Positions 17,731-26,688 are shown, counted from the first letter of the stretch. The stretch is DNA of 64,000 nucleotides from Diaphorobacter nitroreducens (GCA_003755025.1 RJVL01000002.1:62001-126000), one strand, 5' to 3'. Program-made: numbers and translations. The notes: generated from the sequence alone by a model not told the origin.

Positions 17731-17785
17731 CTTTTTGGGCTCCAGCGCTTTCCCATCAAGCGCCAGCAGCTATTCAATATATAGC
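17731..17785 (-). repeat. Interspersed palindromic repeat, copy 4
   Basis: Copy between the convergent nitronate monooxygenase and polysaccharide genes, with CTCCAGCGCTT, ATCAAGCGC and CAGCTATTCAA. It may serve as a terminator-like hairpin for both. Confidence 0.88.
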
Positions 17786-17796
17786 AAAGCAGAGAA

Positions 17797-18783
17797 TTAT
17801 CGGAGGGCGGTGCGATCCCCATCCAGCCACTGTCCCGCCACGCTGTCCGGCAGGTACAGGCCCTGGGCCAGGTAGTCGTCCAGCCGCCGGCGGTCGGGCG
17901 AACGCAGCTTGATCAGCGGCGGCAGCGGCCCGCGCACGCGCATGAACAGCAGCCGCAGCTTGAGCGCCGCGCGGCGCCAGCGGCCCTGCACGTGCAGGAA
18001 GTACGGCCCCGACTCCGCCGGGGACAGGCCCAGTCGGTAGCTGCCGCCGCGCAGCAGGATCACCTGCAGCGCCAGGTGCATGGTCAGGTAGGCGGGCATG
18101 TCGATGCGCTGCAGCGCCTGCGCGTACAGGCCCTGGGCCTGCAGGTGGGCGATGTACTGCTCGCCGGTGCGGGCGATGACCTCCTGCGTGAATTCACGCT
18201 GCAGATCCTCGATGAAGGGGCTGCCGGGCGGCGCGGCCATGAACCAGTTCTCCACCACCGGCCGGTCCGGGACGCTGGTGTACTGCTGCAGGTAGTAGCC
18301 CACGAAGTCGGCACCCGTGCGCGCCTGCTCCTGCAGAACCCAGTCCAGCGGCTGGGTGAGGATGGTGCTCGCGTCCAGCCAGATGCCGCCGTGACGGCGC
18401 AGCAGCTCCAGGCGGATCCAGTCGGCACGCTTGGCCGCCGATGCGCCGTCAAGTGCAGCAGGGATGGCCGGCAGGTACCGCAGCACGCCACGCTCGTCCA
18501 GGATGCGGATCTCGAAATGCGGATGCAGGCGCCGCCAGTGGTCGAAGCAGCGCTGCACCAGCAGCGGCGGTGTGCCGCCCTGCCAGTAGCTCCAGAGAAT
18601 GCGGGGAATGGCCGTGCGCGCGGCCGGCGCCGCGGCTGCGGTGCCCGTGGCGTGCAGCGTGAACACGGGCGCTGGAGCGGCCTCCAGGTCGCGCGGGCAC
18701 CGGCGGTACCAGCGCTTCAGCCAGCCCGCCAGCCACAGTTCGCCCCGGTGCTTCCAGTGGGTGGAGGATGGCGCATGCGACAT
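17797..18783 (-). CDS. Capsular polysaccharide synthesis-type glycosyltransferase (GT32-like)
   Basis: A 328-aa putative glycosyltransferase of the Caps_synth / GT32-like group. It contains IPRILWSYWQGG near residue 60, which is the family opening, the donor-site segment AAKRADWIRLELLRRHGGIWLDAS with a DxD-like WLDAS, and VVENWFMAAPPGSPF. No membrane helix or signal peptide is seen, so it acts on the cytoplasmic side. It is the last of four co-directional surface-polysaccharide genes and starts 3 bp after the GT2 gene ends. Donor and acceptor are unknown. Confidence 0.8.
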   Translation of the reverse strand: MSHAPSSTHWKHRGELWLAGWLKRWYRRCPRDLEAAPAPVFTLHATGTAAAAPAARTAIPRILWSYWQGGTPPLLVQRCFDHWRRLHPHFEIRILDERGVLRYLPAIPAALDGASAAKRADWIRLELLRRHGGIWLDASTILTQPLDWVLQEQARTGADFVGYYLQQYTSVPDRPVVENWFMAAPPGSPFIEDLQREFTQEVIARTGEQYIAHLQAQGLYAQALQRIDMPAYLTMHLALQVILLRGGSYRLGLSPAESGPYFLHVQGRWRRAALKLRLLFMRVRGPLPPLIKLRSPDRRRLDDYLAQGLYLPDSVAGQWLDGDRTALR

Positions 18784-18786
18784 GGG

Positions 18787-19866
18787 TCAGCCCTTTGCTT
18801 CGACCGCCACGACACCCCAGGCACGGCGCAGCCGCAGCGCGCGCAGCCACCAGCCGCGCCGCACGTAGGCGCGCAGCAAGGCCTGCGCCGACAACGGCGA
18901 TGCCGCGATGAAGTCGTCACGCAATCGCTGCGCTGCGACTCGGCGTTCGGCCACGGGCAGATCGGCCCGCTCCAGGAAGCGCGCCGCGCCGGCAAGGTTG
19001 CGCGCACTCTGGTGGGCCAGGGCGAAATGCAGCGCCGCGCTGGCAGGCAAGGCCCCTTCGGCCTCGGCCGTGCGCAGCGCCTGGGCAAACGCGCCCAATG
19101 CCCGTGACTGATCGAGCGCCTTGGGCAAGGTCATCGTCGCCAGGATGCTGCTGCCGCGCTGGCGGTAGGCCACCCAGGGCTGGGGCATGTAGCAATAGCT
19201 GCGCGCGCGCAGCAGGGCCAGCGGCATGGCGGCCATGTCCTCGAAGTAGCGGCCCGCGGGAAAGCGCAGGTCTGCGCCCCACAGCGCGCGCCGCGTGACC
19301 TTGGACCAGGCATGCAACTGCCCAGTCATCAACACGCCCGTCAGCAGCGCAGCGCCGTCGCGCTGAAGCCCCCCCGCCGGGCCGGCAAAGGTGGCGCGAT
19401 GGCCCTCGCCGCGCAGCAGGTGCTTGAGTTGCGTACGCTCGCGCCACACCATGAAGTCGCACAGCACCGCATCCGGGGCATGGCGCTGCACGGTGGCCTG
19501 CAAACCGGCCAGCGCGCCGGGCAGCAGCTTGTCGTCGGAGTCCAGGAACCAGAGGTATTCACCGCGGGCGGCGCCGATCATGGTGTTGCGCGCGGCGCTC
19601 AGGCCCTGGTTGACCGCGTGGCGCATCAGGGTCAGCCGGCCGGGCCAGCGCTGCGCCAATTGCTGCATCAGTGCACGCGAACCATCGGTGGAACAGTCGT
19701 CGAGCACCAGCACCTCCACGCCTGCCCCCCCCTCCACGGCAAGCGGCAGTTGCGCCACCTGCTCCACCACGGAGGTGAGACACGCTTCCAGATAGTCCCG
19801 CACGTTGTAGACCGGCACCAGGATGCTGAGCCAGGGCGCAGCCGGCGCGCGCACGGCGCCGCTCAC
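18787..19866 (-). CDS. GT2 family glycosyltransferase
   Basis: A 359-aa GT-A fold enzyme. The nucleotide-sugar site is shown by SILVPVYNVRDYLEACLTSV near residue 14, DDCSTDGS around 52, and LWFLDSDDKL with the DxD near 107. The C-terminal part resembles the glycosyltransferases of LPS core or O-antigen assembly. The start codon overlaps the stop of the GT4 gene (ATGA), showing coupling. Confidence 0.88.
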   Translation of the reverse strand: MSGAVRAPAAPWLSILVPVYNVRDYLEACLTSVVEQVAQLPLAVEGGAGVEVLVLDDCSTDGSRALMQQLAQRWPGRLTLMRHAVNQGLSAARNTMIGAARGEYLWFLDSDDKLLPGALAGLQATVQRHAPDAVLCDFMVWRERTQLKHLLRGEGHRATFAGPAGGLQRDGAALLTGVLMTGQLHAWSKVTRRALWGADLRFPAGRYFEDMAAMPLALLRARSYCYMPQPWVAYRQRGSSILATMTLPKALDQSRALGAFAQALRTAEAEGALPASAALHFALAHQSARNLAGAARFLERADLPVAERRVAAQRLRDDFIAASPLSAQALLRAYVRRGWWLRALRLRRAWGVVAVEAKG

Positions 19867-21020
19867 TGAGCAACCTCCAACCCCCGCAGCAGCAGGTCCT
19901 CGTACCGCTTCGTCATGGTCTGCAGGCTGTACAGGTGCCGGGCGTCTTCCTGCGCGGCCTGGGCCATGCGCTGCGCCTCGTCATCGCGCACTAGCAGCCG
20001 CTCCAGTGCGTCGGCCAGCGATGCGGGATCGGCATGCGCGGCCAGCAGGCCATTGCGGCCGTCATCGATGATTTCCTGCACGCCCACCACACGGCTGCCC
20101 ACCACCGCACAGCCTGCGGCCATGCCCTCGATCAGCGACAGGGGCATGCCCTCGTAGTGCGTGGCCAGCACGCAGATGCGGTGGCCCATGAGCAGTCCCG
20201 GCACATCGCCGCAATGGCCCAGGAATTCCACCTGCCCGTCCAACCCTAGGGCCGTGCACAGCTTGCGCGCCGCCCGCTGCGCCGCCGCCTTGCCGCCGCC
20301 GGCCAGTTTGACGGGCGGCGTGAGGCCGCGATCGCGCAGCAGCGCGACGGCGCGCAGCAGCGTGGCATGGTCCTTCTGGCGCGCAAAGCGCGCGGCCATG
20401 ACGATGCCCGGCACACGGTCGGCCCAAGCGGGATGGCGCGCCAGCTCATACGGCCCCAGCGCGATGCCGTTGGGAATGGCCACGGTCTTGGCGGCGGGGA
20501 AGCCACGCGCGAGCAGGCTCTGGCGCACGCCTTCGGAGACGCCCACGATGAGGTCGGTGCGCTCAGCCAGCCACAGGGCTTGGCGCAGCCGCCAGGCGGT
20601 GTAGCGCTCGCGGGAGTTGTGCTCTACATGCACCAGGTGGGGCACGCCAGCGATCAATCCGGCATAGCGGCCCCATAAATGCTCGCTGAACCCATGGGCC
20701 ACCAGCACATCGGGTTGGAAACGCCGGCAGAGCGCGACCAGCTGCCAGATGGTGGCCACGTGCGCCCAGCCGGCCACGGTTTCCACAGCCAGCCCCTGGT
20801 CCCGCAGGGCCTGCACGCGTTCGTTGCGCGTGTGCCGCTTGCGGCGCAGCACCAGCAAGGCCTCGCAGCGGCCCGAAGCCGCGTGCGCTCGTACCAGATC
20901 CACGGCCACCTGCGTGGCACCGGAAAACCCGCCCGTCACGAAATGCAGCACCCGCGGCCGGCGCACGGCCGGGGTGCCGGCCGCGCCGGGAAGGCCAGGG
21001 GCAGACGCCGCAGACACCAT
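19863..21020 (-). CDS. GT4 family glycosyltransferase
   Basis: A 385-aa GT-B fold enzyme. The N-terminal domain opens with VLHFVTGGFSGATQVAVDLV. The C-terminal Glycos_transf_1 domain has PGIVMAARFARQKDHATLLRA in pieces and ends with the donor site YEGMPLSLIEGMAAGCAVVGS containing the E-x7-E-like motif. It lies between the O-antigen ligase-like gene (10 bp gap) and the overlapping GT2 gene. Likely role: adding a sugar to a lipid-linked surface glycan. Confidence 0.9.
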   Translation of the reverse strand: MVSAASAPGLPGAAGTPAVRRPRVLHFVTGGFSGATQVAVDLVRAHAASGRCEALLVLRRKRHTRNERVQALRDQGLAVETVAGWAHVATIWQLVALCRRFQPDVLVAHGFSEHLWGRYAGLIAGVPHLVHVEHNSRERYTAWRLRQALWLAERTDLIVGVSEGVRQSLLARGFPAAKTVAIPNGIALGPYELARHPAWADRVPGIVMAARFARQKDHATLLRAVALLRDRGLTPPVKLAGGGKAAAQRAARKLCTALGLDGQVEFLGHCGDVPGLLMGHRICVLATHYEGMPLSLIEGMAAGCAVVGSRVVGVQEIIDDGRNGLLAAHADPASLADALERLLVRDDEAQRMAQAAQEDARHLYSLQTMTKRYEDLLLRGLEVAQ

Positions 21021-21029
21021 GGCTTGGCC

Positions 21030-22337
21030 TTATGCCGCAGCCGCCGCGGACCCCTTGCCCGCGTACAGCGCGTCCATGCCGCGCACCGCCGACCAGGTGG
21101 TCATCACCATGAACAGGTAGAACATGATCCCGCTGTTGTGTGCAAAGAAGACCTGCGTCATCCCGAATCCCGCATACAGCAACGGAATGCACACGCCCGC
21201 CATGCGCAGCGCCAGCACCTGCGCACGCACCTCGGCCGCTTGCCCCGCGTAGGCGGCCATGCGCGCACGGGTGGGCCAGAACATGCCCAGCGGCACCGCA
21301 TAGAACAGCAGCAGCAACAGCACGCCCACAAGGCCCGCCTTGATGAACATATCCAGGGGTTCGTTGTGGGTGTAGATGTACTCAAGGATGGAGGGCTCGT
21401 ACTGCCCCGCCGCCACCCGCTTTTCCTTTTCGGCCAGATACCCGCGCATGCCCCAACCGAGGAGAGGCTTCTCCAGCCCCACCTCCCAGGCAAAGCGCCA
21501 ATGCTCCAGCCGCTGACCCACGGAGGTGTCGGCCGCGCGTTCGGTGCCGTAGATCAGCACTTCCTGCTCCATGATGTCCCAGCGCTCTGCCAGCACCGCA
21601 TGATTGGCTGCGCCCAGCACCAGCAGCGCAATGGCAGCACCCGCCAGGGTGCGCCACAGTTCGCGGCAGAAAAAGCGCCACAGCAGATACAGACCCCACG
21701 GCGCCGCCAGCAACAGCGCCAGCCAGCCGCCACGCGACTGTGAGAGAACAGAAGCGTTGAATGCCAACAGCACGGCGATACATGCCAGTGCTACATCCCG
21801 ACGGTTGAGATGCTCGCGCAACGCAATGGTCTGCACAGCCAGCATGGTGCCCAGCAGCAGTGCCAGATTGCCCCACTGAATGGCATTGGTCCTGCCTGTC
21901 GGGAAACCCGAGGCACGCGGAGCCCCTTCCACGTACACCTGCCACAGCGCGACGGCGCCGGCGCCCGCACAACCTGCCACCAACCCCCAGAACTGGGCGC
22001 GCGGCGGAGGCCCTACAGGGCTCACAAACAACAGGCAGGCAATACCCAGAGCGAATTTGGACGGTCGGTCCCATCCTCCCAGTCCCTCCAGGGGATTGGC
22101 CAATACCAACCAGAGGATGCCCATGCCGAGCATGATGGCCGCAAAGCTCCAGGTCCAGCGATCCTGCGGCAGACGAGGCCATCGGTGCGCAGAGCACAGC
22201 GCACCAACCAGCAGCAGCACGGCGCCATAGGAGTAGCCTGACTGCACCGTCAACGCCAGCGCAGGCAGCAGGAACAAGGCCGCCGTGGCGACCCGGCGAG
22301 GCCAGGGGCCTGGGCCCAGAAGGTTTTCAAGGGTCAT
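21030..22337 (-). CDS. O-antigen ligase / Wzy-like polymerase family membrane protein
   Basis: An inner-membrane protein of 435 aa with 10-12 hydrophobic segments and a large periplasmic loop. The Wzy_C region is marked by LSQSRGGWLALLLAAP and, after the loop, by a catalytic-type stretch ending YTHNEPLDMFIKAGLVG, where the HNE/HN histidine is typical of WaaL. It would ligate or polymerise O-glycan. The start at 22337 (MTLENLLG) is preferred over an ATG 27 codons earlier. It heads the four-gene glycan cluster. The local sequence is somewhat less GC-rich than its neighbours. Confidence 0.82.
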   Translation of the reverse strand: MTLENLLGPGPWPRRVATAALFLLPALALTVQSGYSYGAVLLLVGALCSAHRWPRLPQDRWTWSFAAIMLGMGILWLVLANPLEGLGGWDRPSKFALGIACLLFVSPVGPPPRAQFWGLVAGCAGAGAVALWQVYVEGAPRASGFPTGRTNAIQWGNLALLLGTMLAVQTIALREHLNRRDVALACIAVLLAFNASVLSQSRGGWLALLLAAPWGLYLLWRFFCRELWRTLAGAAIALLVLGAANHAVLAERWDIMEQEVLIYGTERAADTSVGQRLEHWRFAWEVGLEKPLLGWGMRGYLAEKEKRVAAGQYEPSILEYIYTHNEPLDMFIKAGLVGVLLLLLFYAVPLGMFWPTRARMAAYAGQAAEVRAQVLALRMAGVCIPLLYAGFGMTQVFFAHNSGIMFYLFMVMTTWSAVRGMDALYAGKGSAAAAA

Positions 22338-22439
22338 GAACAGTACGCAGCCCAGAGCCTGCGGATCAGCCCTGCAGTGATCAACGCACCACCGCCAACG
22401 CGACGGGGGTGCCAACACAGGCGTGGCGCGAACGCCGCA

Positions 22440-22646
22440 TCAATGCCCGGCGTGGACAACCTCGCCCGCCTTCAGGCGGTACACGGTGCCGCAGTAGGGG
22501 CACTTGGCCTCGCCCGTGTGGGCCACGTCCAGGTAGACCTTGGGGTGGCTGTTCCAGAGCTTCATGCCGGCCTTGGGGCTGGGGCAATACACGCCGCCCT
22601 GGAGGTTGAGATCCTTGGCCAGCAGTTCAACGATGGCTTGTGACAT
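22440..22646 (-). CDS. CHCC-type zinc-finger domain protein
   Basis: A 68-aa protein related to the zinc-binding subunit NDUFS6 of respiratory complex I. Probable ligands are C21, H34 (in SHPKVYLDV), C49 and C52 (in CPYCG). The gene lies 4 bp downstream of ilvE, so the two are probably co-transcribed; this pairing is common in beta-proteobacteria. Its cellular role is not known. Confidence 0.88.
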   Translation of the reverse strand: MSQAIVELLAKDLNLQGGVYCPSPKAGMKLWNSHPKVYLDVAHTGEAKCPYCGTVYRLKAGEVVHAGH

Positions 22647-22650
22647 GGGT

Positions 22651-23589
22651 TCAGACCTTGGTGAGCCAGTGGGCGTACTTGGGATTGCGGCCGTTCACGA
22701 TGTCGAAGAAGGCCGATTGGATCTTCTCGGTCAGCGGGCCGCGGCTGCCGCTGCCGATCTGCACGCGGTCCAGTTCGCGGATCGGGGTGATCTCGGCGGC
22801 CGTTCCGCTGAAGAAAGCCTCGTCGGCGATGTACACCTCATCGCGCGTGATGCGCTTTTGCACCAGCTCCAGGCCCAGGTCCTTGCAGATGTGGAACACG
22901 GTGTTGCGCGTGATGCCGTTGAGCGCGCCGGCCGACAGGTCGGGGGTGTACACCACGGCGTCCTTGATGATGAACACGTTCTCGCCCGAGCCTTCGGACA
23001 CGAAGCCGGCGCTGTCCAGCAGCAGGGCTTCGTCGTAGCCATCGTCGGTGGCCTCCATGTTGGCCAGGATGGAGTTGGTGTAGTTGCTCGACGCCTTGGC
23101 CTGCGTCATGGTGATGTTGACGTGGTGGCGCGTGAAGCTGCTGGTCTTCACGCGGATGCCGCGTTGCATGCCTTCCTCGCCCAGGTACGCGCCCCAGGCC
23201 CAGGCGGCGACGATCAGGTGAATCTTGTTGCCCTTGGGCGAGACGCCCAGTTTTTCCGAGCCGATCCACGTCAGCGGACGCAGGTAGCAGGATTCGAGCT
23301 GGTTTTCGCGCACCACGGCCTTCTGTGCCTCATTCACCTCGTCCTTGGTGAAGGGGATCGTCATGCGCAGGATCTTGGCGCTGTTGAACAGGCGGTTGGT
23401 GTGCTCTTCCAGGCGGAAGATGGCCGTGCCCTGCTCCGTCTTGTAGGCGCGCACGCCTTCGAAGGCGCCGCAGCCGTAGTGCAGCGAATGGGTCAGCACG
23501 TGGATCTTGGCGTCGCGCCAATCCACCATCTGGCCATCCATCCAGATCTTGCCGTCACGGTCGGCCATGGAGGGAACAACGGGGCTCAT
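22651..23589 (-). CDS. ilvE: Branched-chain-amino-acid aminotransferase
   Basis: A PLP fold-IV transaminase of 312 aa that makes and breaks down Leu, Ile and Val by exchange with 2-oxoglutarate/glutamate. Features are GCGAFEGVRAYKT near residue 40, YLRPLTWIG, the PLP lysine K165 in TQAKASSNY, the cofactor segment GFVSEGSGENVF, and FFSGTAAEITPI near the end. All are intact. The start is either M1 (MSPVVPS) or M8 (MADRDGKIW); the first has an AAGGA upstream. It is the promoter-proximal gene of a pair with the zinc-finger protein. Confidence 0.95.
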   Translation of the reverse strand: MSPVVPSMADRDGKIWMDGQMVDWRDAKIHVLTHSLHYGCGAFEGVRAYKTEQGTAIFRLEEHTNRLFNSAKILRMTIPFTKDEVNEAQKAVVRENQLESCYLRPLTWIGSEKLGVSPKGNKIHLIVAAWAWGAYLGEEGMQRGIRVKTSSFTRHHVNITMTQAKASSNYTNSILANMEATDDGYDEALLLDSAGFVSEGSGENVFIIKDAVVYTPDLSAGALNGITRNTVFHICKDLGLELVQKRITRDEVYIADEAFFSGTAAEITPIRELDRVQIGSGSRGPLTEKIQSAFFDIVNGRNPKYAHWLTKV

Positions 23590-23635
23590 GGAGATCCTTT
23601 TCGAGAGAACTGCGTGGGTCGCAAAGCAGGCAATT

Positions 23636-24076
23636 CTACGATTCGTCCGCCGGGTTGGCGGCGGCAGGGGGGCCGGCGTCCTCCTGCGGGGCGGGTCGCA
23701 CCAACTCCCAGCGCACCAGGCGACCGTTGACGAACTCGCAGGTCACGTGCGACTGCGTGCCGTCGGTCCAGCGGTAGAGCTCAGGCTGCTGGCCGTCCGC
23801 CGACAGCTGCTGGCCCAGCGCGCGCGTCATGGCGACCACGTGCAGCAGGTTCACACCGGCTTTCAGCTTGGCATTGAGCATTACCGCGCTGCCTACGTAG
23901 CCGATCGGGTGGTTACGCGCCTTCTGCATCACGTTCATGAGCCGCGTGTAATGCAGCAGCCCCCACATGACCAGCCCTCCGCTCACGGTGAGGATACCCT
24001 GCGGGCCATAGGCGCGGTAGGCGGCGATGACCAGGACGACGATGCCCGCCGGGATCAATATCTTGCGCAGATTCAT
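23636..24076 (-). CDS. Uncharacterised membrane-anchored protein
   Basis: A 146-aa protein with two N-terminal hydrophobic helices (residues 6-22 and about 27-45, the second in LTVSGGLVMWGLLHY). A soluble domain follows with KARNHPIGYVGSAVMLNAKLKAG and a Pro-rich tail. I do not recognise a characterised family; close relatives occur in Comamonadaceae next to radA. It starts 69 bp after radA on the same strand. Confidence 0.75.
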   Translation of the reverse strand: MNLRKILIPAGIVVLVIAAYRAYGPQGILTVSGGLVMWGLLHYTRLMNVMQKARNHPIGYVGSAVMLNAKLKAGVNLLHVVAMTRALGQQLSADGQQPELYRWTDGTQSHVTCEFVNGRLVRWELVRPAPQEDAGPPAAANPADES

Positions 24077-24088
24077 GGCCGCATTGTC

Positions 24089-24127
24089 CTACGCAGCACC
24101 ACCAGCGCCGCTGTGGAAGCTGCGTAG
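24089..24127. promoter_or_regulatory. 9-bp inverted repeat between radA and the following gene
   Basis: CTACGCAGC and GCTGCGTAG are perfect inverse copies separated by 21 bp, in the gap after radA. There is no T-run, so it is not a standard terminator. It may be an mRNA processing hairpin or an attenuator. Confidence 0.35.
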
Positions 24128-24145
24128 CCCCTGCGACACGACGCG

Positions 24146-25528
24146 TCAGTCCAGCCCGCGCACGGCAGTCATGGCCTCGTCCACGCGCTCCACTGCGTGG
24201 ATCTCCAACCCGGCGATCGGCTTCTTGGGTGCATTGGCTTTGGGCACCACGGCCACCGTGAAGCCCAGCTTGGCCGCTTCCTTCAGGCGCTCCTGGCCAC
24301 GCGGCGCGGGGCGCACCTCGCCAGCCAGGCCCACCTCGCCAAACGCGATGAAGCCCTTGGGCAACGCCTTGCCGCGCAGGCTGCTGGTGATGGCCAGCAT
24401 CACGGCCAGGTCGGCCGCGGGTTCGCTGATGCGCACGCCCCCAACGGCATTGACGAATACGTCCTGGTCGGCGCAGGCCACGCCCGCGTGGCGGTGCAGC
24501 ACGGCCAGCAGCATGGCCAGGCGGTCGCGCTCCAGGCCCACCGACAGGCGCCGTGGGCTGGGGCCGCCGCCGTCGACCAGCGCCTGGATCTCCACCAGCA
24601 TGGGCCGCGTGCCCTCCAGCGTGACCAGCACGCAGCTGCCGGGCACCGGCTCGCTGTGCTGGCTCAAAAAAATGGCACTGGGGTTCGCCACACCCTTGAG
24701 GCCCTTCTCGGTCATGGCGAACACGCCGATCTCGTTCACGGCGCCAAAGCGGTTCTTGATGGCGCGCACCAAACGGAAGCTGCTGTGCGTGTCGCCCTCG
24801 AAGTACAGCACCGTGTCCACCATGTGCTCCAGCACGCGCGGGCCGGCCAGCGCACCCTCCTTGGTCACGTGGCCCACCAGGATGACGGCGATGCCCGTGG
24901 CCTTGGCCATGCGCGTGAGGTGGGCCGCGCACTCGCGCACCTGGGCCACCGAGCCCGGGGCGCTGGTGAGCTGGTCGGAATAGACGGTCTGGATGGAGTC
25001 GATGACGCACACCGCGGGCTGCGTGGCCTCCACGGTGGCGAGGATTTTTTCGAGTTGGATCTCGGCCAACACGTTCACCTGGCTCGCATCCAGCCCCAGC
25101 CGGCGCGAACGCAACGCCACCTGGGCGCCGCTCTCCTCGCCCGTCACGTACAGCGTGGGCAGGCCCGCGCGCTGCAGCGCGTCCATCGCCTGCAAGAGCA
25201 GCGTGGACTTGCCGATGCCCGGGTCGCCGCCGATGAGCACCACCCCGCCCTCGACCACGCCACCACCCAGCACGCGGTCCAGTTCCTCGATGCCGCTCGC
25301 CGTGCGCGCCACCTCGGTCGCCTCGATGGCGGCCAGCGGCATCACCGCCTGCGCCTGGGCCAGGCCCGCGTACTGGCCGGCCCCGCTCAGGCGGTTCTTG
25401 CCCGGTCCAGCGTCGGGCACGGATTCGATCAGGGTGTTCCACGCACCGCAGGAGGGGCATTTGCCCAGCCAGCGCGGACTGGTGCCACCGCATTCGGTGC
25501 AGGAGAAGATGGTTTTTTCTTTGGCCAT
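24146..25528 (-). CDS. radA: DNA repair protein RadA
   Basis: A RecA-like branch-migration factor of 460 aa for homologous recombination intermediates. The N-terminal zinc finger is CTECGGTSPRWLGKCPSCG. Walker A is GGDPGIGKST (around residue 95), and the RadA-specific KNRFG motif is present (IKNRFGAVNEIG, about 255). The C-terminal Lon-protease-like domain (from about 290) contains FIAFGEVGLAGEVRP. Length and domain order are normal. Confidence 0.96.
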   Translation of the reverse strand: MAKEKTIFSCTECGGTSPRWLGKCPSCGAWNTLIESVPDAGPGKNRLSGAGQYAGLAQAQAVMPLAAIEATEVARTASGIEELDRVLGGGVVEGGVVLIGGDPGIGKSTLLLQAMDALQRAGLPTLYVTGEESGAQVALRSRRLGLDASQVNVLAEIQLEKILATVEATQPAVCVIDSIQTVYSDQLTSAPGSVAQVRECAAHLTRMAKATGIAVILVGHVTKEGALAGPRVLEHMVDTVLYFEGDTHSSFRLVRAIKNRFGAVNEIGVFAMTEKGLKGVANPSAIFLSQHSEPVPGSCVLVTLEGTRPMLVEIQALVDGGGPSPRRLSVGLERDRLAMLLAVLHRHAGVACADQDVFVNAVGGVRISEPAADLAVMLAITSSLRGKALPKGFIAFGEVGLAGEVRPAPRGQERLKEAAKLGFTVAVVPKANAPKKPIAGLEIHAVERVDEAMTAVRGLD

Positions 25529-25637
25529 GGTGGCAGGACGCAGCGTAGGCCGGCGGTGGGCCGGCGCGGGGGATCTGTCCTATCCTAACGGGCAGTGCCG
25601 CCCCGCCGGGCGAACACCGACTCAGGAAGGACCCGCC

Positions 25638-25820
25638 ATGCCCCTGCCGACACTTCGCCCCCTGGCCGCGCCGCTGCTGACCGCCTGCGCACTGGCGCTG
25701 GCCGCGTGCGACAAGAAGCCCGCCGATCCGCCGCACCTGCCCTCGGTACCCGCCGTGCCCAAGCCCTCGGCGCCCGCCGCGCCCCTGCCCGGCGCGCAGC
25801 CGGCCAGCGTGGGCTCCTGA
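25638..25820 (+). CDS. Small predicted lipoprotein
   Basis: A 60-aa peptide with a lipoprotein signal: basic start, hydrophobic core, and lipobox LAAC (LALAACDKKP). The mature part is only about 37 residues, rich in Pro, Ala and Val. A good Shine-Dalgarno (AGGAAGG) precedes the ATG, supporting it as a real gene. It resembles the short lipoproteins of LptM type, but without that family's typical post-Cys sequence. It is divergent from radA. Confidence 0.7.
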   Translation: MPLPTLRPLAAPLLTACALALAACDKKPADPPHLPSVPAVPKPSAPAAPLPGAQPASVGS

Positions 25821-25834
25821 GTTCCTGGTGCATC

Positions 25835-25930
25835 AAAAAAAGGAGCTGTCAGCGCTTGCCACAAGCCACACCCAGGTACTTATTGCATCGAAATGGCCTG
25901 GGATTGAGCGCAAGCCGCTCCTCTTTTTAT
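25835..25930. repeat. Composite of two opposed interspersed-repeat halves (copy 5)
   Basis: The left half has AAAAAAAGGAGCTGTC and AGCGCTTGCC; the right half has GAGCGCAAGCC and GCTCCTCTTTTT in inverse order. The outer arms AAAAAGGAGC and GCTCCT-CTTTTT pair with each other, giving a large stem with about 70 bp inside. It follows the small lipoprotein gene and could end its transcript. Confidence 0.65.
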
Positions 25931-25967
25931 AAATACGATCATCCATCCTCCAACACGCCCGCCGTCC

Positions 25968-26582
25968 ATGACCTCTCTCACCCTCTACTTCACCCCCGGT
26001 ACCTGCGCACAGGCCGTGCGCATCGCGCTGGAGGAAGCGCAAGCACCCTATACCCTGGTCCGCGTGGACTTCGCCAGCCAGCAGCAGCGCTCGCCCGAGT
26101 ACCTCGCGGTCAATCCCAAGGGCCGCGTGCCCGCGCTGGTGACCGAGCAGGGAACGCTCACCGAGACCCCCGCCCTGCTGGCCTACGTGGCGCAGCGCTT
26201 CGCGGATGCGCGCCTGGCGCCCGCCGACCCCTTCGGCTTCGCGCGCATGCAGGAATTCCACAGCTACCTGGCCTCCACCGTGCACATCGCCCACGCCCAC
26301 CGTCCGCGCGCCAGCCGCTGGGCCGACGAGCCCGAGGCCCAGGCCGCCATGCAGCGCAAGGTGCCCGCCAACATGACCGAGTGCTTCACGCTGATCGAGC
26401 GCCACTACCTGGGCGACGGCCCGTGGGTGCTGGGCGAGCAGTACTCGGTGGCCGACGGCTACCTCTTCACCGTTGCGGGCTGGCTCAAGAGCGACGGCGT
26501 GGACATCGCGCAGTTTCCCAAGGTGCACGCGCACTCCCACCGCATGGCGCAGCGCCCCGCGGTGCAGCGCGCCCTGGCCTGA
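25968..26582 (+). CDS. Glutathione S-transferase family protein
   Basis: A 204-aa cytoplasmic GST. The thioredoxin-like N-domain has YFTPGTCAQAVRIALEEA, with the catalytic-region Ser/Cys replaced by T-C in GTC, then VNPKGRVPALVTE and the GSH-binding ETPALLAYVAQ. The helical C-domain has GPWVLGEQYSVADGYLFTVAGW with the conserved N-capping Asp. It resembles the beta-class. The substrate is unknown. Confidence 0.88.
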   Translation: MTSLTLYFTPGTCAQAVRIALEEAQAPYTLVRVDFASQQQRSPEYLAVNPKGRVPALVTEQGTLTETPALLAYVAQRFADARLAPADPFGFARMQEFHSYLASTVHIAHAHRPRASRWADEPEAQAAMQRKVPANMTECFTLIERHYLGDGPWVLGEQYSVADGYLFTVAGWLKSDGVDIAQFPKVHAHSHRMAQRPAVQRALA

Positions 26583-26609
26583 CGCCCAGGCGGGACATAC
26601 CCGCCCCCC

Positions 26610-26666
26610 AAAAAAAGGCCGGCGCCCCTTGCGAGGCCCCGGCCTGTAAAGGCCCGCAAGCGGGCC
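26610..26666 (-). terminator. Tandem intrinsic terminators after cytochrome c peroxidase
   Basis: Read on the minus strand there are two hairpins: GGCCCG-cttg-CGGGCC (26651-26666) followed by TTTA, then CCGGCC/GGCCGG arms (26617-26644) followed by seven T residues. They lie just after the peroxidase stop and face the end of the GST gene. Confidence 0.75.
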
Positions 26667-26688
26667 GGCTTTCATCCGTGACGGCGCA

